From contig NZ_JAVIWQ010000002.1 in the NCBI RefSeq assembly GCF_034313965.1, forward strand, positions 372,001-436,000: 64,000 nt of DNA, given 5' to 3'. This document shows, in pieces, positions 22,164 to 31,237 of this stretch. The stretch is from Herbaspirillum sp. RTI4 (GTDB taxonomy: Bacteria > Pseudomonadota > Gammaproteobacteria > Burkholderiales > Burkholderiaceae_D). Each line of letters opens with the position of its first letter. Position 1 is the first letter of the stretch. The notes under the pieces are model-generated. The model did no database searches and had not been told where the DNA came from. It saw nothing but the letters and a program-made list of their open reading frames with translations. Made by a program: the position numbers and the translations under genes.

Positions 22164-23351
22164 ATGCGTGAAGCCGTCATCGTTTCCACCGCCCGTACGC
22201 CAATGACCAAGGCGCACCGGGGCGAATTCAATATCACCTCCGGCGCGGCACTGGCCGCGTTTGCGGTACGCGCCGCCGTCGACCGTGCCGGCATCGACCC
22301 CGCGCAAATCGAAGACGCCCTTCTCGGCTGCGGCTATCCCGAAGGCACTACCGGCCGCAACATCGCTCGTCAGGCCATTATTCGCGCCGGTCTGCCGATT
22401 TCGATTGCGGGCGCCACCGTCAGCCGTTTCTGCGCTTCCGGCCTGCAAGCCATCGCCATGGCCGCCGGCCGCATCGTGGTTGATGGCGCTCCCGTCATGA
22501 TCGCAGGTGGGCTGGAAAGCATCTCGCATCTGCGCACGCGGGAAACAGGCGACAGCGGCATCGATCCCTGGATCGCCACGCACAAACCGGCGCTATACAT
22601 GTCGATGATCGACACCGCCGACATCGTGGCCGCACGCTATGGCATTAGCCGCGAAGCGCAAGACCGCTTCTCCGCCGAAAGCCAGCGCAAGACGGAAGCG
22701 GCGCAAATGGCCGGTCGCTATCGCGATGAAATTATTAGCTGCACCACCACCATGGCTGTCACCGACAAGGACACCGGCGTCGTGTCGCACCGCGAAGTCA
22801 GTGTCGATGCCGACACCTGCAACCGGCGCGGCACCACCTATGAAGGTCTGGCCAAACTGGCTCCGGTGATGGGCGCGGACAAATTCGTCACTGCCGGCAA
22901 TGCCTCGCAACTTTCCGACGGCGCATCGGCCTGCGTGATGATGGAAGCCAAAGACGCCGAACGCGCCAACCTGCAACCGCTGGGCGTGTTTCGCGGACTG
23001 GCGCTGGCGGGCTGCGAGCCGGATGAAATGGGTATAGGCCCGGTGTATGCCGTGCCGAAACTGCTGGCGCGCCACGGCCTGACGGTCGATGACATCGACC
23101 TGTGGGAACTCAACGAAGCCTTCGCCTCGCAATCGATTTACTGCCAGCAACGACTGGGCATTCCCGATGAGCGACTCAACGTCAACGGCGGCGCGATTTC
23201 AATCGGCCATCCGTTCGGCATGACCGGTGCGCGACTGGTCGGCCATGTTTTGCTGGAAGGTCGTCGGCGTGGCGCGAAATACGCGGTCGTCACCATGTGT
23301 ATCGCCGGCGGCATGGGTGCGGCAGGCTTGTTTGAAATTTATGGTGCATAA
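22164..23351 (+). CDS. Thiolase (acetyl-CoA acyltransferase), PimB-like
   Basis: Cleaves 3-oxoacyl-CoA with CoA, releasing acetyl-CoA and a shortened acyl-CoA. The 395-residue protein has the nucleophile Cys in [17 protein letters not shown] (about residue 90), [19 protein letters not shown] with the catalytic His, and the C-terminal Cys in [12 protein letters not shown]. The start ATG at 22164 has only a weak AAAGAAAG site, perhaps relying on the upstream cistron. It is second in the rightward operon; in a pimelate pathway this step yields glutaryl-CoA. Confidence 0.94.
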   Translation: MREAVIVSTARTPMTKAHRGEFNITSGAALAAFAVRAAVDRAGIDPAQIEDALLGCGYPEGTTGRNIARQAIIRAGLPISIAGATVSRFCASGLQAIAMAAGRIVVDGAPVMIAGGLESISHLRTRETGDSGIDPWIATHKPALYMSMIDTADIVAARYGISREAQDRFSAESQRKTEAAQMAGRYRDEIISCTTTMAVTDKDTGVVSHREVSVDADTCNRRGTTYEGLAKLAPVMGADKFVTAGNASQLSDGASACVMMEAKDAERANLQPLGVFRGLALAGCEPDEMGIGPVYAVPKLLARHGLTVDDIDLWELNEAFASQSIYCQQRLGIPDERLNVNGGAISIGHPFGMTGARLVGHVLLEGRRRGAKYAVVTMCIAGGMGAAGLFEIYGA

Positions 23352-23364
23352 GCATAAGCATAAG
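23347..23364. repeat. Three tandem hexamers (CATAAG)
   Basis: CATAAG occurs three times in a row across and just after the thiolase stop codon. A trivial slippage repeat with no evident role. Confidence 0.7.
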
Positions 23365-23427
23365 CAGCATCCGAAACAGATACTGAAATAGCGGTTCCTT
23401 ATTAAAGAAGAATGAAGGGAAATTGGC

Positions 23428-24624
23428 ATGGATTTGAATTTCACCCCCGAAGAAGAAGCCTTTCGCAGCACAGTGCAAGCCTTTCTGGCCGAGCGCTTGC
23501 CTGCCCGTCTGTCCGACAAAGTGGCGCACGGCAAGCATCTGTCGAAAGCCGAGATGCAGGAATGGCACAACACACTGAACACCCAGGGCTGGCTCGCCAA
23601 TCATTGGCCGGAGCAATACGGCGGTCCCGGCTGGAGCGCGACGCAGAAATTCATTTTCGAGCATGAGTGCTGCCTGGCCAATGCGCCACGCGTGGTGCCG
23701 TTCGGCGTCAATATGCTGGGGCCGGTGCTGATCAAATACGGTAACGAAGCGCAAAAAAATTACTGGCTGCCGCGCATTCTCAACGGTGACGACTGGTGGT
23801 GTCAGGGTTACTCCGAACCGGGTGCCGGTTCCGATCTGGCGGCTGTCAAGACCATGGCCGTGCGCGATGGCGACCACTATGTCGTCAACGGTCAGAAAAC
23901 CTGGACTACGCTGGGCCAGCACGCCAACATGATTTTCTGTCTGGTGCGCACCGACCGCGAGGCCAAGAAGCAGGCCGGCATCAGCTTCCTGTTAATCGAC
24001 ATGAACACGCCCGGCGTGGATATCCGTCCCATTATCACGCTCGACGGCGAGCATGAAGTGAACGAAATCTTTTTCACCGATGTGCGGGTGCCACTGGCCA
24101 ACCTGGTCGGCCAGGAAAACGATGGCTGGACCTGTGCCAAATTCTTGCTGACGTACGAACGCACCAATATTGCGGGCGTCGGTTTTTCAGTCGCGGCGCT
24201 GGCGCGGCTCAAGCGTATCGCCGCGCAGCAAAGACGCAACGGCAGGCCGCTGAGTGAAGACCCGACGTTTGCCGCGCGTATGGCGCGGGTGGAAATCGAT
24301 CTGGAAAACATGAAGACCACCAATCTGCGCGTGATCGCTGCGGTCGCCGGTGGCGGCGCGCCGGGTGCGGAGAGTTCGATGCTGAAAATCTGCGGCACCG
24401 AAATCCGTCAGGAAATCAGCTCGCTCACGCGCCGTGCCATGGGCCCACATGCACGGCCGTTCATCATCGAGGCGCTGGAAAGCGATTACACCGGCCAGCA
24501 CATCGGCCCCGAAGCAGCGGCCAGTGCAGCGGCGCAGTACTTCAATAATCGCAAACTCTCGATCTTCGGCGGCTCCAACGAAATCCAGAAAAATATTATT
24601 TCCAAGATGATTCTTGGCTTGTGA
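23428..24624 (+). CDS. Acyl-CoA dehydrogenase, pimeloyl-CoA dehydrogenase large-subunit-like (PimC)
   Basis: FAD-dependent alpha,beta-dehydrogenase of 398 residues. Beyond the general family features (YSEPGAGSDLA near 130, INGQKTWTT-type loop as VNGQKTWTTLGQHANMIFC, C-terminal FGGSNEIQKNIISKMILGL), its N-terminus MDLNFTPEEEAFR and the segment NDGWTCAKFLLTYERTNIA match what I recall of PimC, the large subunit of pimeloyl-CoA dehydrogenase. It is followed after 10 bp by a second, shorter dehydrogenase gene, as in the pimCD pair. ATG at 23428 follows AAGGGA. The heterodimer is inferred from this pairing. Confidence 0.9.
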   Translation: MDLNFTPEEEAFRSTVQAFLAERLPARLSDKVAHGKHLSKAEMQEWHNTLNTQGWLANHWPEQYGGPGWSATQKFIFEHECCLANAPRVVPFGVNMLGPVLIKYGNEAQKNYWLPRILNGDDWWCQGYSEPGAGSDLAAVKTMAVRDGDHYVVNGQKTWTTLGQHANMIFCLVRTDREAKKQAGISFLLIDMNTPGVDIRPIITLDGEHEVNEIFFTDVRVPLANLVGQENDGWTCAKFLLTYERTNIAGVGFSVAALARLKRIAAQQRRNGRPLSEDPTFAARMARVEIDLENMKTTNLRVIAAVAGGGAPGAESSMLKICGTEIRQEISSLTRRAMGPHARPFIIEALESDYTGQHIGPEAAASAAAQYFNNRKLSIFGGSNEIQKNIISKMILGL

Positions 24625-24634
24625 GGAGACGAAC

Positions 24635-25789
24635 ATGAATTTTGAACATACCGAAGAACGGCGCATGCTGGCCGATAGCCTCAATCGTTTCATTGCCGAG
24701 CAATACGACTTCGATACCCGCGACGGCATTGTCAAATCACCACAAGGTTTCAGCGCCTCGCTGTGGCAGCAGTTCGCCGAACTGGGCGTGCTGGGTGCTT
24801 TGTTCCGTGAATCCGATGGCGGCTTCGGCGGCGAAGGTTTCGATATTGCCGTGGTCTTTGAAGCATTGGGACGCGGGCTGGTGGTCGAGCCTCTGCTCGG
24901 CAGCGCGATACTGGCCGGCGAAGCGATTGCCGCTGCCGGCAATGTCGCACAGCAAGCGCTGCTGGCCGGGCTGATCGACGGCAGCCGCATCGCGGCTTTC
25001 GCGCATGACGAGCCGGAGAGTCATTACGAACTGGCGCGGATCAATACGCGTGCGCAATCAAGCACCGACGGCTGGATTCTCAACGGCGTGAAATGCGTGG
25101 TGCAGCAAGGCGAGCAGGCACAACTGTTCATCGTCTCGGCACGCACGGCGGGAGAAATCGATGACGAAGCCGGCATTTCTCTCTTCATCGTTGCCGCCGA
25201 TACGCCGGGACTGACCGTGCGCGGCTGCCCCAGCATCGATGGCGGGCGCGTTGCCGAACTGACGTTCACCGATGCAAGACTGCCTGCCGATGCCTTGCTT
25301 GGTGTCGAACATCAAGGCTATGCCACACTGGAACGTGTCGTCGGCCGCGGCATTCTGGCGCTCTGCGCGGAAGCACTGGGGGCGATGGAAGCGGCCAAGG
25401 AAGCCACGCTCGACTATCTGCGCACGCGCAAACAATTCGGCATGCTGATCGGTAGTTTTCAGGCGCTGCAACACCGTATGGCCACGCTGCTGCTGGAAAT
25501 CGAACAAGCGCGTTCCGCCGTCATCAATGCCGCCGCCGCGCTCAACGCAGACCGTTTCACGCGGGAACGCGCGCTGTCGGCCGCCAAGGTCAGCATCGGC
25601 CGCATCGGTACGCTGGTGGCGGAAGAAAGCATTCAGTTACACGGCGGCATCGGCATGACATGGGAATTGCCGCTGGCGCATTACGCCAAACGGCTGGTGA
25701 TGATTGACCATCAACTGGGCGATGAAGACCACCATTTGCAGCGCTTCATTGCGCTTGGCCACCAACAGAAAAACCGGGACGCGGCATGA
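24635..25789 (+). CDS. Acyl-CoA dehydrogenase, pimeloyl-CoA dehydrogenase small-subunit-like (PimD)
   Basis: 384-residue acyl-CoA dehydrogenase paralogue, probable partner of the preceding protein. It opens NFEHTEERRMLADSLNRFIAEQYDF, has the DGGFGG segment near 64, and the C-terminal QLHGGIGMTWELPLAHYAKRL typical of the shorter subunit. Several flavin-binding segments are less conserved than in the large subunit, as is usual for such partners. ATG at 24635 is chosen because GAGGAG precedes it; a longer frame from 24614 runs through this site. The stop overlaps the next start (ATGA at 25786-25789), showing tight coupling. Confidence 0.9.
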   Translation: MNFEHTEERRMLADSLNRFIAEQYDFDTRDGIVKSPQGFSASLWQQFAELGVLGALFRESDGGFGGEGFDIAVVFEALGRGLVVEPLLGSAILAGEAIAAAGNVAQQALLAGLIDGSRIAAFAHDEPESHYELARINTRAQSSTDGWILNGVKCVVQQGEQAQLFIVSARTAGEIDDEAGISLFIVAADTPGLTVRGCPSIDGGRVAELTFTDARLPADALLGVEHQGYATLERVVGRGILALCAEALGAMEAAKEATLDYLRTRKQFGMLIGSFQALQHRMATLLLEIEQARSAVINAAAALNADRFTRERALSAAKVSIGRIGTLVAEESIQLHGGIGMTWELPLAHYAKRLVMIDHQLGDEDHHLQRFIALGHQQKNRDAA

Positions 25790-26592
25790 GCGATGCCGTT
25801 CTGATCGCTCAGCAAGGCGCGGTGCGCATTCTGACCAACAATAATCCGGCTGCGCGCAACGCGATTACGGCGGCGCTGTACACGGAATTGGCAGCCGCAC
25901 TGAGCGCAGCGGAAAGCGATCCCGGCGTGGGAGCCATTGTATTGACTGGCGCAGGCGATTTTTTCTGTTCCGGCGGCGATCTGAAACAACTGGCGACGCG
26001 CCGCGAATTGCCGGTTCCACAACGGCGCGAAAAAATTGAGAATCTGCACAATCTGATTCGCGCTATCCGTCGCTGTAGCAAGCCGGTGGTGGCGGCGGTC
26101 GAAGGTGGTGCGGCCGGTGCGGGGCTGTCACTGGCGCTGTGCTGCGACATGCTGGTGTCGGCGCGCAATGCCCTGTTTTCAGCGGCTTATGTGAAAGTCG
26201 GATTAACGCCGGATGGCGGCGCGACAGCGTTTCTGGCCGAGTTTGTTTCACGCCAGATTCTGACCGAACTCTGTCTGACCGGCGAACGGATCAGCGGCGA
26301 GCGACTGCATGCGCTGGGCGCGGTCAATCGTCTGGCTGAACCGGGTGCGGCGCTGACCGACGCCATTGCGCTGGCGCAGCAAATTGCGACCGGGCCGCTG
26401 CGTGCGACGGCGCGTATCAAGCAGCTCTGTCAGCACGCTTACGGCGCCGATCTGGAAGCGCAGATGGAACTTGAAGCCACTTTGATGGCGGTCTCGCAAG
26501 GCGACGATGAAGCGGCGGAAGGCATCGCCTCTTTTTTTGCGAAGCGCCCGGCTGATTTCGTCACGCTGCGCGGGAAACCGAACGGGTCGTAA
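25786..26592 (+). CDS. Enoyl-CoA hydratase/isomerase family protein (PaaG-like)
   Basis: Crotonase-fold protein of 268 residues. The oxyanion segments are present (FFCSGGDLKQLA near 66; GGAAGAGLSLALCCDM near 105). The two hydratase glutamates are not: the first site reads GAGLSLA and the second reads VGLTPDGGAT, with Asp in place of Glu. This Asp pattern is that of PaaG-type enoyl-CoA isomerases rather than classical hydratases, so an isomerase step is more likely. It starts within the stop codon of the small dehydrogenase gene. Its exact task in the pathway is uncertain. Confidence 0.88.
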   Translation: MSDAVLIAQQGAVRILTNNNPAARNAITAALYTELAAALSAAESDPGVGAIVLTGAGDFFCSGGDLKQLATRRELPVPQRREKIENLHNLIRAIRRCSKPVVAAVEGGAAGAGLSLALCCDMLVSARNALFSAAYVKVGLTPDGGATAFLAEFVSRQILTELCLTGERISGERLHALGAVNRLAEPGAALTDAIALAQQIATGPLRATARIKQLCQHAYGADLEAQMELEATLMAVSQGDDEAAEGIASFFAKRPADFVTLRGKPNGS

Positions 26593-26672
26593 TACCACAG
26601 GTCTTTTCCACGCCACCTCACACCTCTGTCCGTCTTTCTGGCGGCAGCTATTTTTGAATCTTTGGAGTTGGC

Positions 26673-27881
26673 ATGTCCGATACACCTTCTTTGTTGCCCT
26701 TATCCGGCATTCGCGTGCTCGATCTTTCCCGCGTGCTGGCCGGGCCCTGGTGTGGCATGGTGCTGGGCGATTTCGGCGCCGAAGTGATCAAGGTCGAACA
26801 TCCTGAGCGCGGCGACGATACCCGCGATTGGGGCTTGCGCATCGGCAACACCGAGACCGCTTATTTCAACAGCGTTAACCGTAACAAGCGCTCCATCTGC
26901 CTCGATCTGCAAACGCCGGAGGGTCAGCAGATTGCCCAGGATCTGGCGCAGCAATGCGATGTGGTGATCCACAACTTCAAGTTCGGCGGCATCGACAAAC
27001 TCGGGCTTGGTTATGCGCAGTTGAGCAAAGACCATCCCGAGCTGATTTACTGCTCGATCACCGGCTACGACACCAGCGGCCCGGAAGCGGCGCGGCCGGG
27101 CTACGATCTGGTGGTGCAAGGCGAATCGGGACTGATGGCGATCAACGGCGAGGCGCACCAGCCGCCGCTGAAATTCGGCGTTGCTGCGGTCGATTTGTTT
27201 ACTGGCATGTATTCGGCGCAAGCAATTCTGGCGGCGCTGTTTGAGCGTCAGCGCACCGGCAAAGGACGTCATATCGAAATGGCGCTCTACGATTGCGGGC
27301 TGATGATTACCTCGTATTACGGGCTGGAATCGCTGTTGCTGGGACAGGATGTGCCGCGCTACGGCAACGCCCACCCGTCCATCGTTCCCTACGGCGTGTT
27401 CGATGCGGAAGATGGCCCGCTGGTCATCACGGTCGGCAACAATAGCCAGTTCGCGCGCTTTTGCTGCGAAGTGATCGAACGCCCCGATCTGGCGGAGGAC
27501 GAACGCTTCAAGAACAACATCGGCCGCTCTGCCAACCGCGCCATCCTGATGCCGGAACTCACTCGTGAGATTGGCTCCCGCAAACGCAAGCTCTTGCTGG
27601 AACGACTGACTGCCGCCAAGATTCCCTGCGGCGAAGTGCTGGGTCTGCATGAGGCATTGACCTCAAAGCGGACGAACGACGCTGGTTTGGTCACGACTCA
27701 CGCCCATCCTGTCGCCGGCAGCGTCAAGGTGCTCGCGCCGCCTTATCGTTTCGACGGCGAGCGCCTACCGGTGCGCAGCGCGCCGCCGGAATTGGGCGAA
27801 GGGACTAAGCAGGTGCTGCAATCGATGTTGGGCTTGTCGGATGAAAAACTGGCGGCGCTGAAGGCGAATGGGGTGGTGTGA
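26673..27881 (+). CDS. Class III (CaiB/BaiF) CoA-transferase, glutarate CoA-transferase-like (GcdG)
   Basis: Transfers CoA between acyl groups through an Asp-anhydride mechanism. The 402-residue protein opens LSGIRVLDLSRVLAGPWC with DFGAEVIKVEHPERGDDTR, the CaiB/BaiF hallmark, and GYDLVVQGESG near residue 145 holds the likely catalytic Asp. ATG at 26673 has TTGGAG upstream. Class III transferases of this type lie beside glutaryl-CoA dehydrogenase in many proteobacteria (gcdG), and gcdH is the next gene here, convergent, so glutarate activation with succinyl-CoA is the best guess. The last 57 codons are duplicated twice downstream. Confidence 0.9.
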   Translation: MSDTPSLLPLSGIRVLDLSRVLAGPWCGMVLGDFGAEVIKVEHPERGDDTRDWGLRIGNTETAYFNSVNRNKRSICLDLQTPEGQQIAQDLAQQCDVVIHNFKFGGIDKLGLGYAQLSKDHPELIYCSITGYDTSGPEAARPGYDLVVQGESGLMAINGEAHQPPLKFGVAAVDLFTGMYSAQAILAALFERQRTGKGRHIEMALYDCGLMITSYYGLESLLLGQDVPRYGNAHPSIVPYGVFDAEDGPLVITVGNNSQFARFCCEVIERPDLAEDERFKNNIGRSANRAILMPELTREIGSRKRKLLLERLTAAKIPCGEVLGLHEALTSKRTNDAGLVTTHAHPVAGSVKVLAPPYRFDGERLPVRSAPPELGEGTKQVLQSMLGLSDEKLAALKANGVV

Positions 27882-28024
27882 CGGGGAACCCATTCATTCA
27901 CCCGGCCTGCGCCCGGATCCTTCGATACGGGACTGCGTCCCTACTCAGGACGAACGGTAGGTGAGTTGGGACGCGCGGGTTTTATTCAGGATGAACGATA
28001 GGTGAGTTGGGACGCGCCAGTTTT

Positions 28025-28200
28025 ATCCTGTCGCGGGCAGGGTCAAGGTGCTCGCGCCGCCTTATCGTTTTGACGGCGAGCGCCTACCGGTGCGCAGCGC
28101 GCCGCCGGAATTGGGCGAAGGGACTAAGCAGGTGCTGCAATCGATGTTGGGCTTGTCGGATGAAAAACTGGCGGCGCTGAAGGCGAGTGGGGTGGTGTGA
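28025..28200 (+). pseudogene. Duplicated 3' fragment of the CoA-transferase gene (copy 2)
   Basis: Carries 57 codons equal to the CoA-transferase C-terminus (VKVLAPPYRFDGERL... to ASGVV and TGA). It has no start and is preceded in frame by TGA, so it should not be translated on its own. A second such fragment lies at 28344-28519. Confidence 0.85.
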
Positions 28201-28343
28201 CGGGGAACCCATTCATTCGCCCGGCCTGCGGCCGGATCCTTCGATACGGGACTGCGTCCCTACTCAGGACGAACGGTAGGTGAATTGGGACGCGCCGGTT
28301 TTACTCAGGATGAACGGTAGGTGAGTTAGGACGCGCCGGTTTT

Positions 28344-28519
28344 ATCCTGTCGCCGGCAGCGTCAAGGTGCTCGCGCCGCCTTATCGTTTCGACGGCGAGC
28401 GCCTACCGGTGCGCAGCGCGCCGCCGGAATTGGGCGAAGGGACTAAGCAGGTGCTGCAATCGATGTTGGGCTTGTCGGATGAAAAACTGGCGGCGCTGAA
28501 GGCGAGTGGGGTGGTGTGA
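28344..28519 (+). pseudogene. Duplicated 3' fragment of the CoA-transferase gene (copy 3)
   Basis: Same 57-codon tail as at 28025-28200, closer to the parent at the 5' end (GTCGCCGGCAGC retained) but sharing AGT with copy 2 near the stop. No start codon or ribosome site. Confidence 0.85.
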
Positions 28520-28662
28520 CGGGGAACCCATTCATTCGCCCGGCCTACGGCCGGATCCTTCGATACGGGACTGCGTCCCTACTCAGGACGAACGGTAGGT
28601 GAGTTGGGACGCGCCGGTTTTATTCAGGATGAACGATAGGTGAGTTGGGACGCGCGGGTTTT

Positions 28663-28848
28663 ACTCAGGACGAACGATAGGCGGATTAATGGACTTTTCC
28701 CAAGCCAAACGGCAAGTGAATTAAGGGGATTTTTCAGGCCGAACGGGTGGTGGATTAGTTTATTTTTTCCAGAACTAACGGTCGAGAGGTAGTGAGCTTG
28801 TCAGGACGGCGTGCTGGAAAATTGCGGGACTGTTTGGCGCACAACAAA
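28663..28848. other. Decaying subrepeats between the tandem array and the inverted REP copy
   Basis: No gene. After the third full copy, further degenerate versions of the 41-bp spacer subunit follow (CAGGACGAACGATAGG, CAAGCCAAACGGCAAG, CAGGCCGAACGGGTGG, CAGAACTAACGGTCGA), progressively diverged. Confidence 0.65.
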
Positions 28849-28906
28849 CCGTTCGTCCTGAGTAGGCGCTACGCGCCGTATCGAAGGATCCGGCCGCAGG
28901 CCGGGC
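28849..28906 (-). repeat. Inverted copy of the REP-like element
   Basis: This 58-bp segment is the reverse complement of the element at 27901-27957 (also 28220-28276 and 28539-28595): GTTCGTCCTGAGTAG, a small hairpin, GTATCGAAGGATCC, then the palindrome GGCCGCAGGCC. The inner hairpin differs in sequence but not in pairing: GGGAC-GCA-GTCCC in the direct copies and GGCGC-TAC-GCGCC here. It lies 28 bp from the gcdH stop and may act in termination. Confidence 0.85.
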
Positions 28907-28934
28907 TGGCGCAAACTCATACGCCCGCCCCCAC

Positions 28935-30113
28935 TCAGCTAAACGCCACAATCCCGGTAATGGCGCGACCGATGATCAACGCGTGCACATCATGCGTACC
29001 TTCGTAGGTATTGACCACTTCCAGATTCACCAGATGCCGGATCACGCCGTACTCGTCGCTGATGCCGTTGCCGCCCAGCATGTCACGCGCTAAGCGAGCG
29101 ATGTCCAGCGCCTTGCCGCAACTGTTGCGCTTCATGATGGAGGTAATCTCCACCGCGTCCGTGCCTTCGTCCTTCATCCGTCCCAGTCGCAGACAGCCTT
29201 GCAGGCCGAGTGTGATTTCGGTCAGCATGTCGGCCAGTTTTTTCTGGATCAGTTGGTTCGCGGCCAGCGGCCGGCCGAACTGCTTGCGGTCCATCGTGTA
29301 TTGCCGTGCCTTGAGGTAGCAATCTTCCGCTGCGCCTAGCGCGCCCCAGGCGATGCCGTAACGTGCGCTGTTGAGGCAGGTGAACGGGCCTTTCAATCCG
29401 CGCACTTCAGGAAAGGCGTTTTCTTCAGGACAGAACACGCCGTCCATGACGATTTCGCCAGTGATGCTGGTGCGCAAACCGACTTTGCCGTGAATCGCCG
29501 GCGTGGTCAGTCCCTTCCAGCCTTTTTCCAGCACGAAGCCGCGAATCGCACCTTCGTCGTCCTTGGCCCACACCACAAAAACATCGGCAATCGGGCTATT
29601 GGTGATCCACATTTTGGAACCGCTCAGCGAATAGCCGCCCGGCACCTTGGTGGCGCGCGTGATCATGCTGCCGGGGTCGGAGCCATGATCGGGTTCGGTC
29701 AGGCCGAAACAGCCTATCCATTCGCCGCTCGCCAGTTTCGGCAAGTATTTTTGCTTGGTGGCTTCGCTGCCGAATTCATTGATCGGCACCATGACCAGCG
29801 AGGACTGCACGCTCATCATCGAGCGGAATCCTGAATCGACGCGCTCGACTTCACGCGCTACCAGTCCGTAACAGACATAGTTCAGACCAGATCCGCCGTA
29901 GGCTTCAGGAATGGTGACGCCGAGCAAACCGAGTTCGCCCATTTCGCGGAAGATGCCCGCGTCGGTGCGCTCATGGCGGAAAGATTCCAGCACACGCGGC
30001 ACCAGACGATCCTGGCAGTACGCTTGCGCGGCTTCGCGCACCGCCCGTTCTTCGCTAGTCAGTTGCTCATCGAGCAGCAGGGGGGAATTCCACTGAAATA
30101 CATTCTTAGCCAT
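28935..30113 (-). CDS. gcdH: Glutaryl-CoA dehydrogenase
   Basis: Flavoenzyme converting glutaryl-CoA to crotonyl-CoA and CO2, passing electrons to ETF. The 392-residue protein shows the GcdH-specific segments [35 protein letters not shown] and [19 protein letters not shown]. It ends [21 protein letters not shown], in which the Glu of YEGT is the catalytic base. ATG at 30113 has only a weak ribosome site. It is convergent with the CoA-transferase gene and divergent from the LysR gene at 30318, the usual gcdR-gcdH arrangement. It would take the glutaryl-CoA made by the neighbouring beta-oxidation genes. Confidence 0.96.
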   Translation of the reverse strand: MAKNVFQWNSPLLLDEQLTSEERAVREAAQAYCQDRLVPRVLESFRHERTDAGIFREMGELGLLGVTIPEAYGGSGLNYVCYGLVAREVERVDSGFRSMMSVQSSLVMVPINEFGSEATKQKYLPKLASGEWIGCFGLTEPDHGSDPGSMITRATKVPGGYSLSGSKMWITNSPIADVFVVWAKDDEGAIRGFVLEKGWKGLTTPAIHGKVGLRTSITGEIVMDGVFCPEENAFPEVRGLKGPFTCLNSARYGIAWGALGAAEDCYLKARQYTMDRKQFGRPLAANQLIQKKLADMLTEITLGLQGCLRLGRMKDEGTDAVEITSIMKRNSCGKALDIARLARDMLGGNGISDEYGVIRHLVNLEVVNTYEGTHDVHALIIGRAITGIVAFS

Positions 30114-30317
30114 CTGTTTGCCTAGTGTGTGGGCACCGACGATGGCATGGGCTGCCAGACGGACGGTGCGGGATTGTTATTGAGTCATGTTAGGTTGTCG
30201 TCGCCATTGGCGCAAACGATTTTTTTGCACGCAGACATGCGTATCATGCATATCTTTGCGTATGCTACTGATACAAATTTATCCAATCGCTTTCAATTCA
30301 TTCTGATTGAGCATGTT

Positions 30318-31232
30318 ATGTCCCGCACCATTCCGCTACTGCAATCACTGACCTGCTTTGAAGCCGCTGCGCGTCACAAGAGTTACACCCATGCGGCGCA
30401 CGAACTGGCGCTGTCCCAAAGTGCGGTATCGCGGCAGATTGCTGCGCTGGAGGCTTTCCTCGGTATTGCGCTCTTCCGACGCACGCGACACGGCGTGGTG
30501 CTGACCCCGGCGGGCGCGGCCTATGCGCGGCAGGTCAGCGCCCGGCTGGAGGGTCTGGAACGCGATACGCTCGATACCATGGCGCATCAGGGCAGTGGCG
30601 GTGCGGTGCATCTGGCTGCCGTGCCGACTTTTGCCACGCGCTGGCTGTTGCCGCGCTTGCCGGAACTGGCGCGCCAGCATCCCGACATCACTATTCATAT
30701 TGATGCCAGCACCCGCCCGTTCCTGTTCGCCGATAGCGAATACGATGCCGCGCTGTATGCCGGCACCAGCGAACAAGTGAGCAACTGGCCGGGAACGCAG
30801 GCGGCGCTGCTGATGCATGAGGATGTGGTGCCGGTAGCGAGTCCGCGTTTATTGGCAACGCGGAAAGTCTGGCAGCCGCAGGACATTACGCGCCTGCCCT
30901 TGTTGCAGCAAAGCACGCGTCCGAAAGCGTGGCGGCAGTGGTTCGATGAAATGGAAGTCAGTTCCGAACTGGCGCTGCACGGCCCTCGTTATGAATTGTT
31001 TTCGATGCTGGCGACGGCTGCCTCGCACGGACTGGGCGTCGCGCTGATGCCGAGTATGTTGGTGGAATCGGAGTTGGCGCGGGGAGAGTTACAAATTGTA
31101 TGCAACCGGCCCTTGCGCGGAAAACGTGGGTATTATCTGGTCACGCCGGAAGCCGCACAGGAGAAAACTGCTCTGACGCAATTCCGGCAGTGGTTGCAGC
31201 AACATGCCGCCGGCGATCCTCTGAGGGAATAA
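30318..31232 (+). CDS. LysR-family regulator, GcvA/GcdR-like
   Basis: 304-residue LysR regulator: helix-turn-helix about residues 7-65 (SLTCFEAAARHKSYTHAAHELALSQSAVSRQ, read as LysR helices) and an effector domain from about 92 that is GcvA-like (VPTFATRWLLPRLPELARQHPDI). ATG at 30318 gives the normal GcvA-type opening SRTIPLLQSLTCFEAAAR; a much longer frame from 30129 is not supported. It is divergent from gcdH across a gap of about 200 bp, so it probably controls gcdH in response to glutarate, as GcdR does in pseudomonads. Confidence 0.9.
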   Translation: MSRTIPLLQSLTCFEAAARHKSYTHAAHELALSQSAVSRQIAALEAFLGIALFRRTRHGVVLTPAGAAYARQVSARLEGLERDTLDTMAHQGSGGAVHLAAVPTFATRWLLPRLPELARQHPDITIHIDASTRPFLFADSEYDAALYAGTSEQVSNWPGTQAALLMHEDVVPVASPRLLATRKVWQPQDITRLPLLQQSTRPKAWRQWFDEMEVSSELALHGPRYELFSMLATAASHGLGVALMPSMLVESELARGELQIVCNRPLRGKRGYYLVTPEAAQEKTALTQFRQWLQQHAAGDPLRE

Positions 31233-31237
31233 GAACG

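Larger units (their letters stand above)
27706..28662 (+). repeat. Three tandem 319-bp copies of a gene tail plus REP-like spacer
   Basis: Copies span 27706-28024, 28025-28343 and 28344-28662, each exactly 319 bp and nearly identical (roughly ten or so differences between pairs by eye). Each holds the last 57 codons and stop of the CoA-transferase, then about 145 bp of spacer. The first copy is the real gene end. Copies 2 and 3 keep the reading frame and stop codon but have no start codon or ribosome site, and an in-frame TGA precedes copy 2. Copy 2 differs in AGC to AGG and AAT to AGT codons. Within the spacer a 41-bp subunit (TCAGGACGAACGGTAGGTGA...) occurs twice. Confidence 0.93.

Noticed and set aside
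27882..28800. CRISPR array
   Set aside because: The repeats are 319-bp and 41-bp units that include a gene tail; there are no short regular repeats with unique spacers and no cas genes.
28792..29007. 71-codon open frame at the end of the repeat region
   Set aside because: Built from the inverted REP-like copy and the antisense of the gcdH 3' end; no ribosome site.
30129..30317. N-terminal extension of the GcdR-like protein
   Set aside because: The extension is unlike LysR proteins and would occupy the divergent promoter region; ATG at 30318 gives the normal family start.
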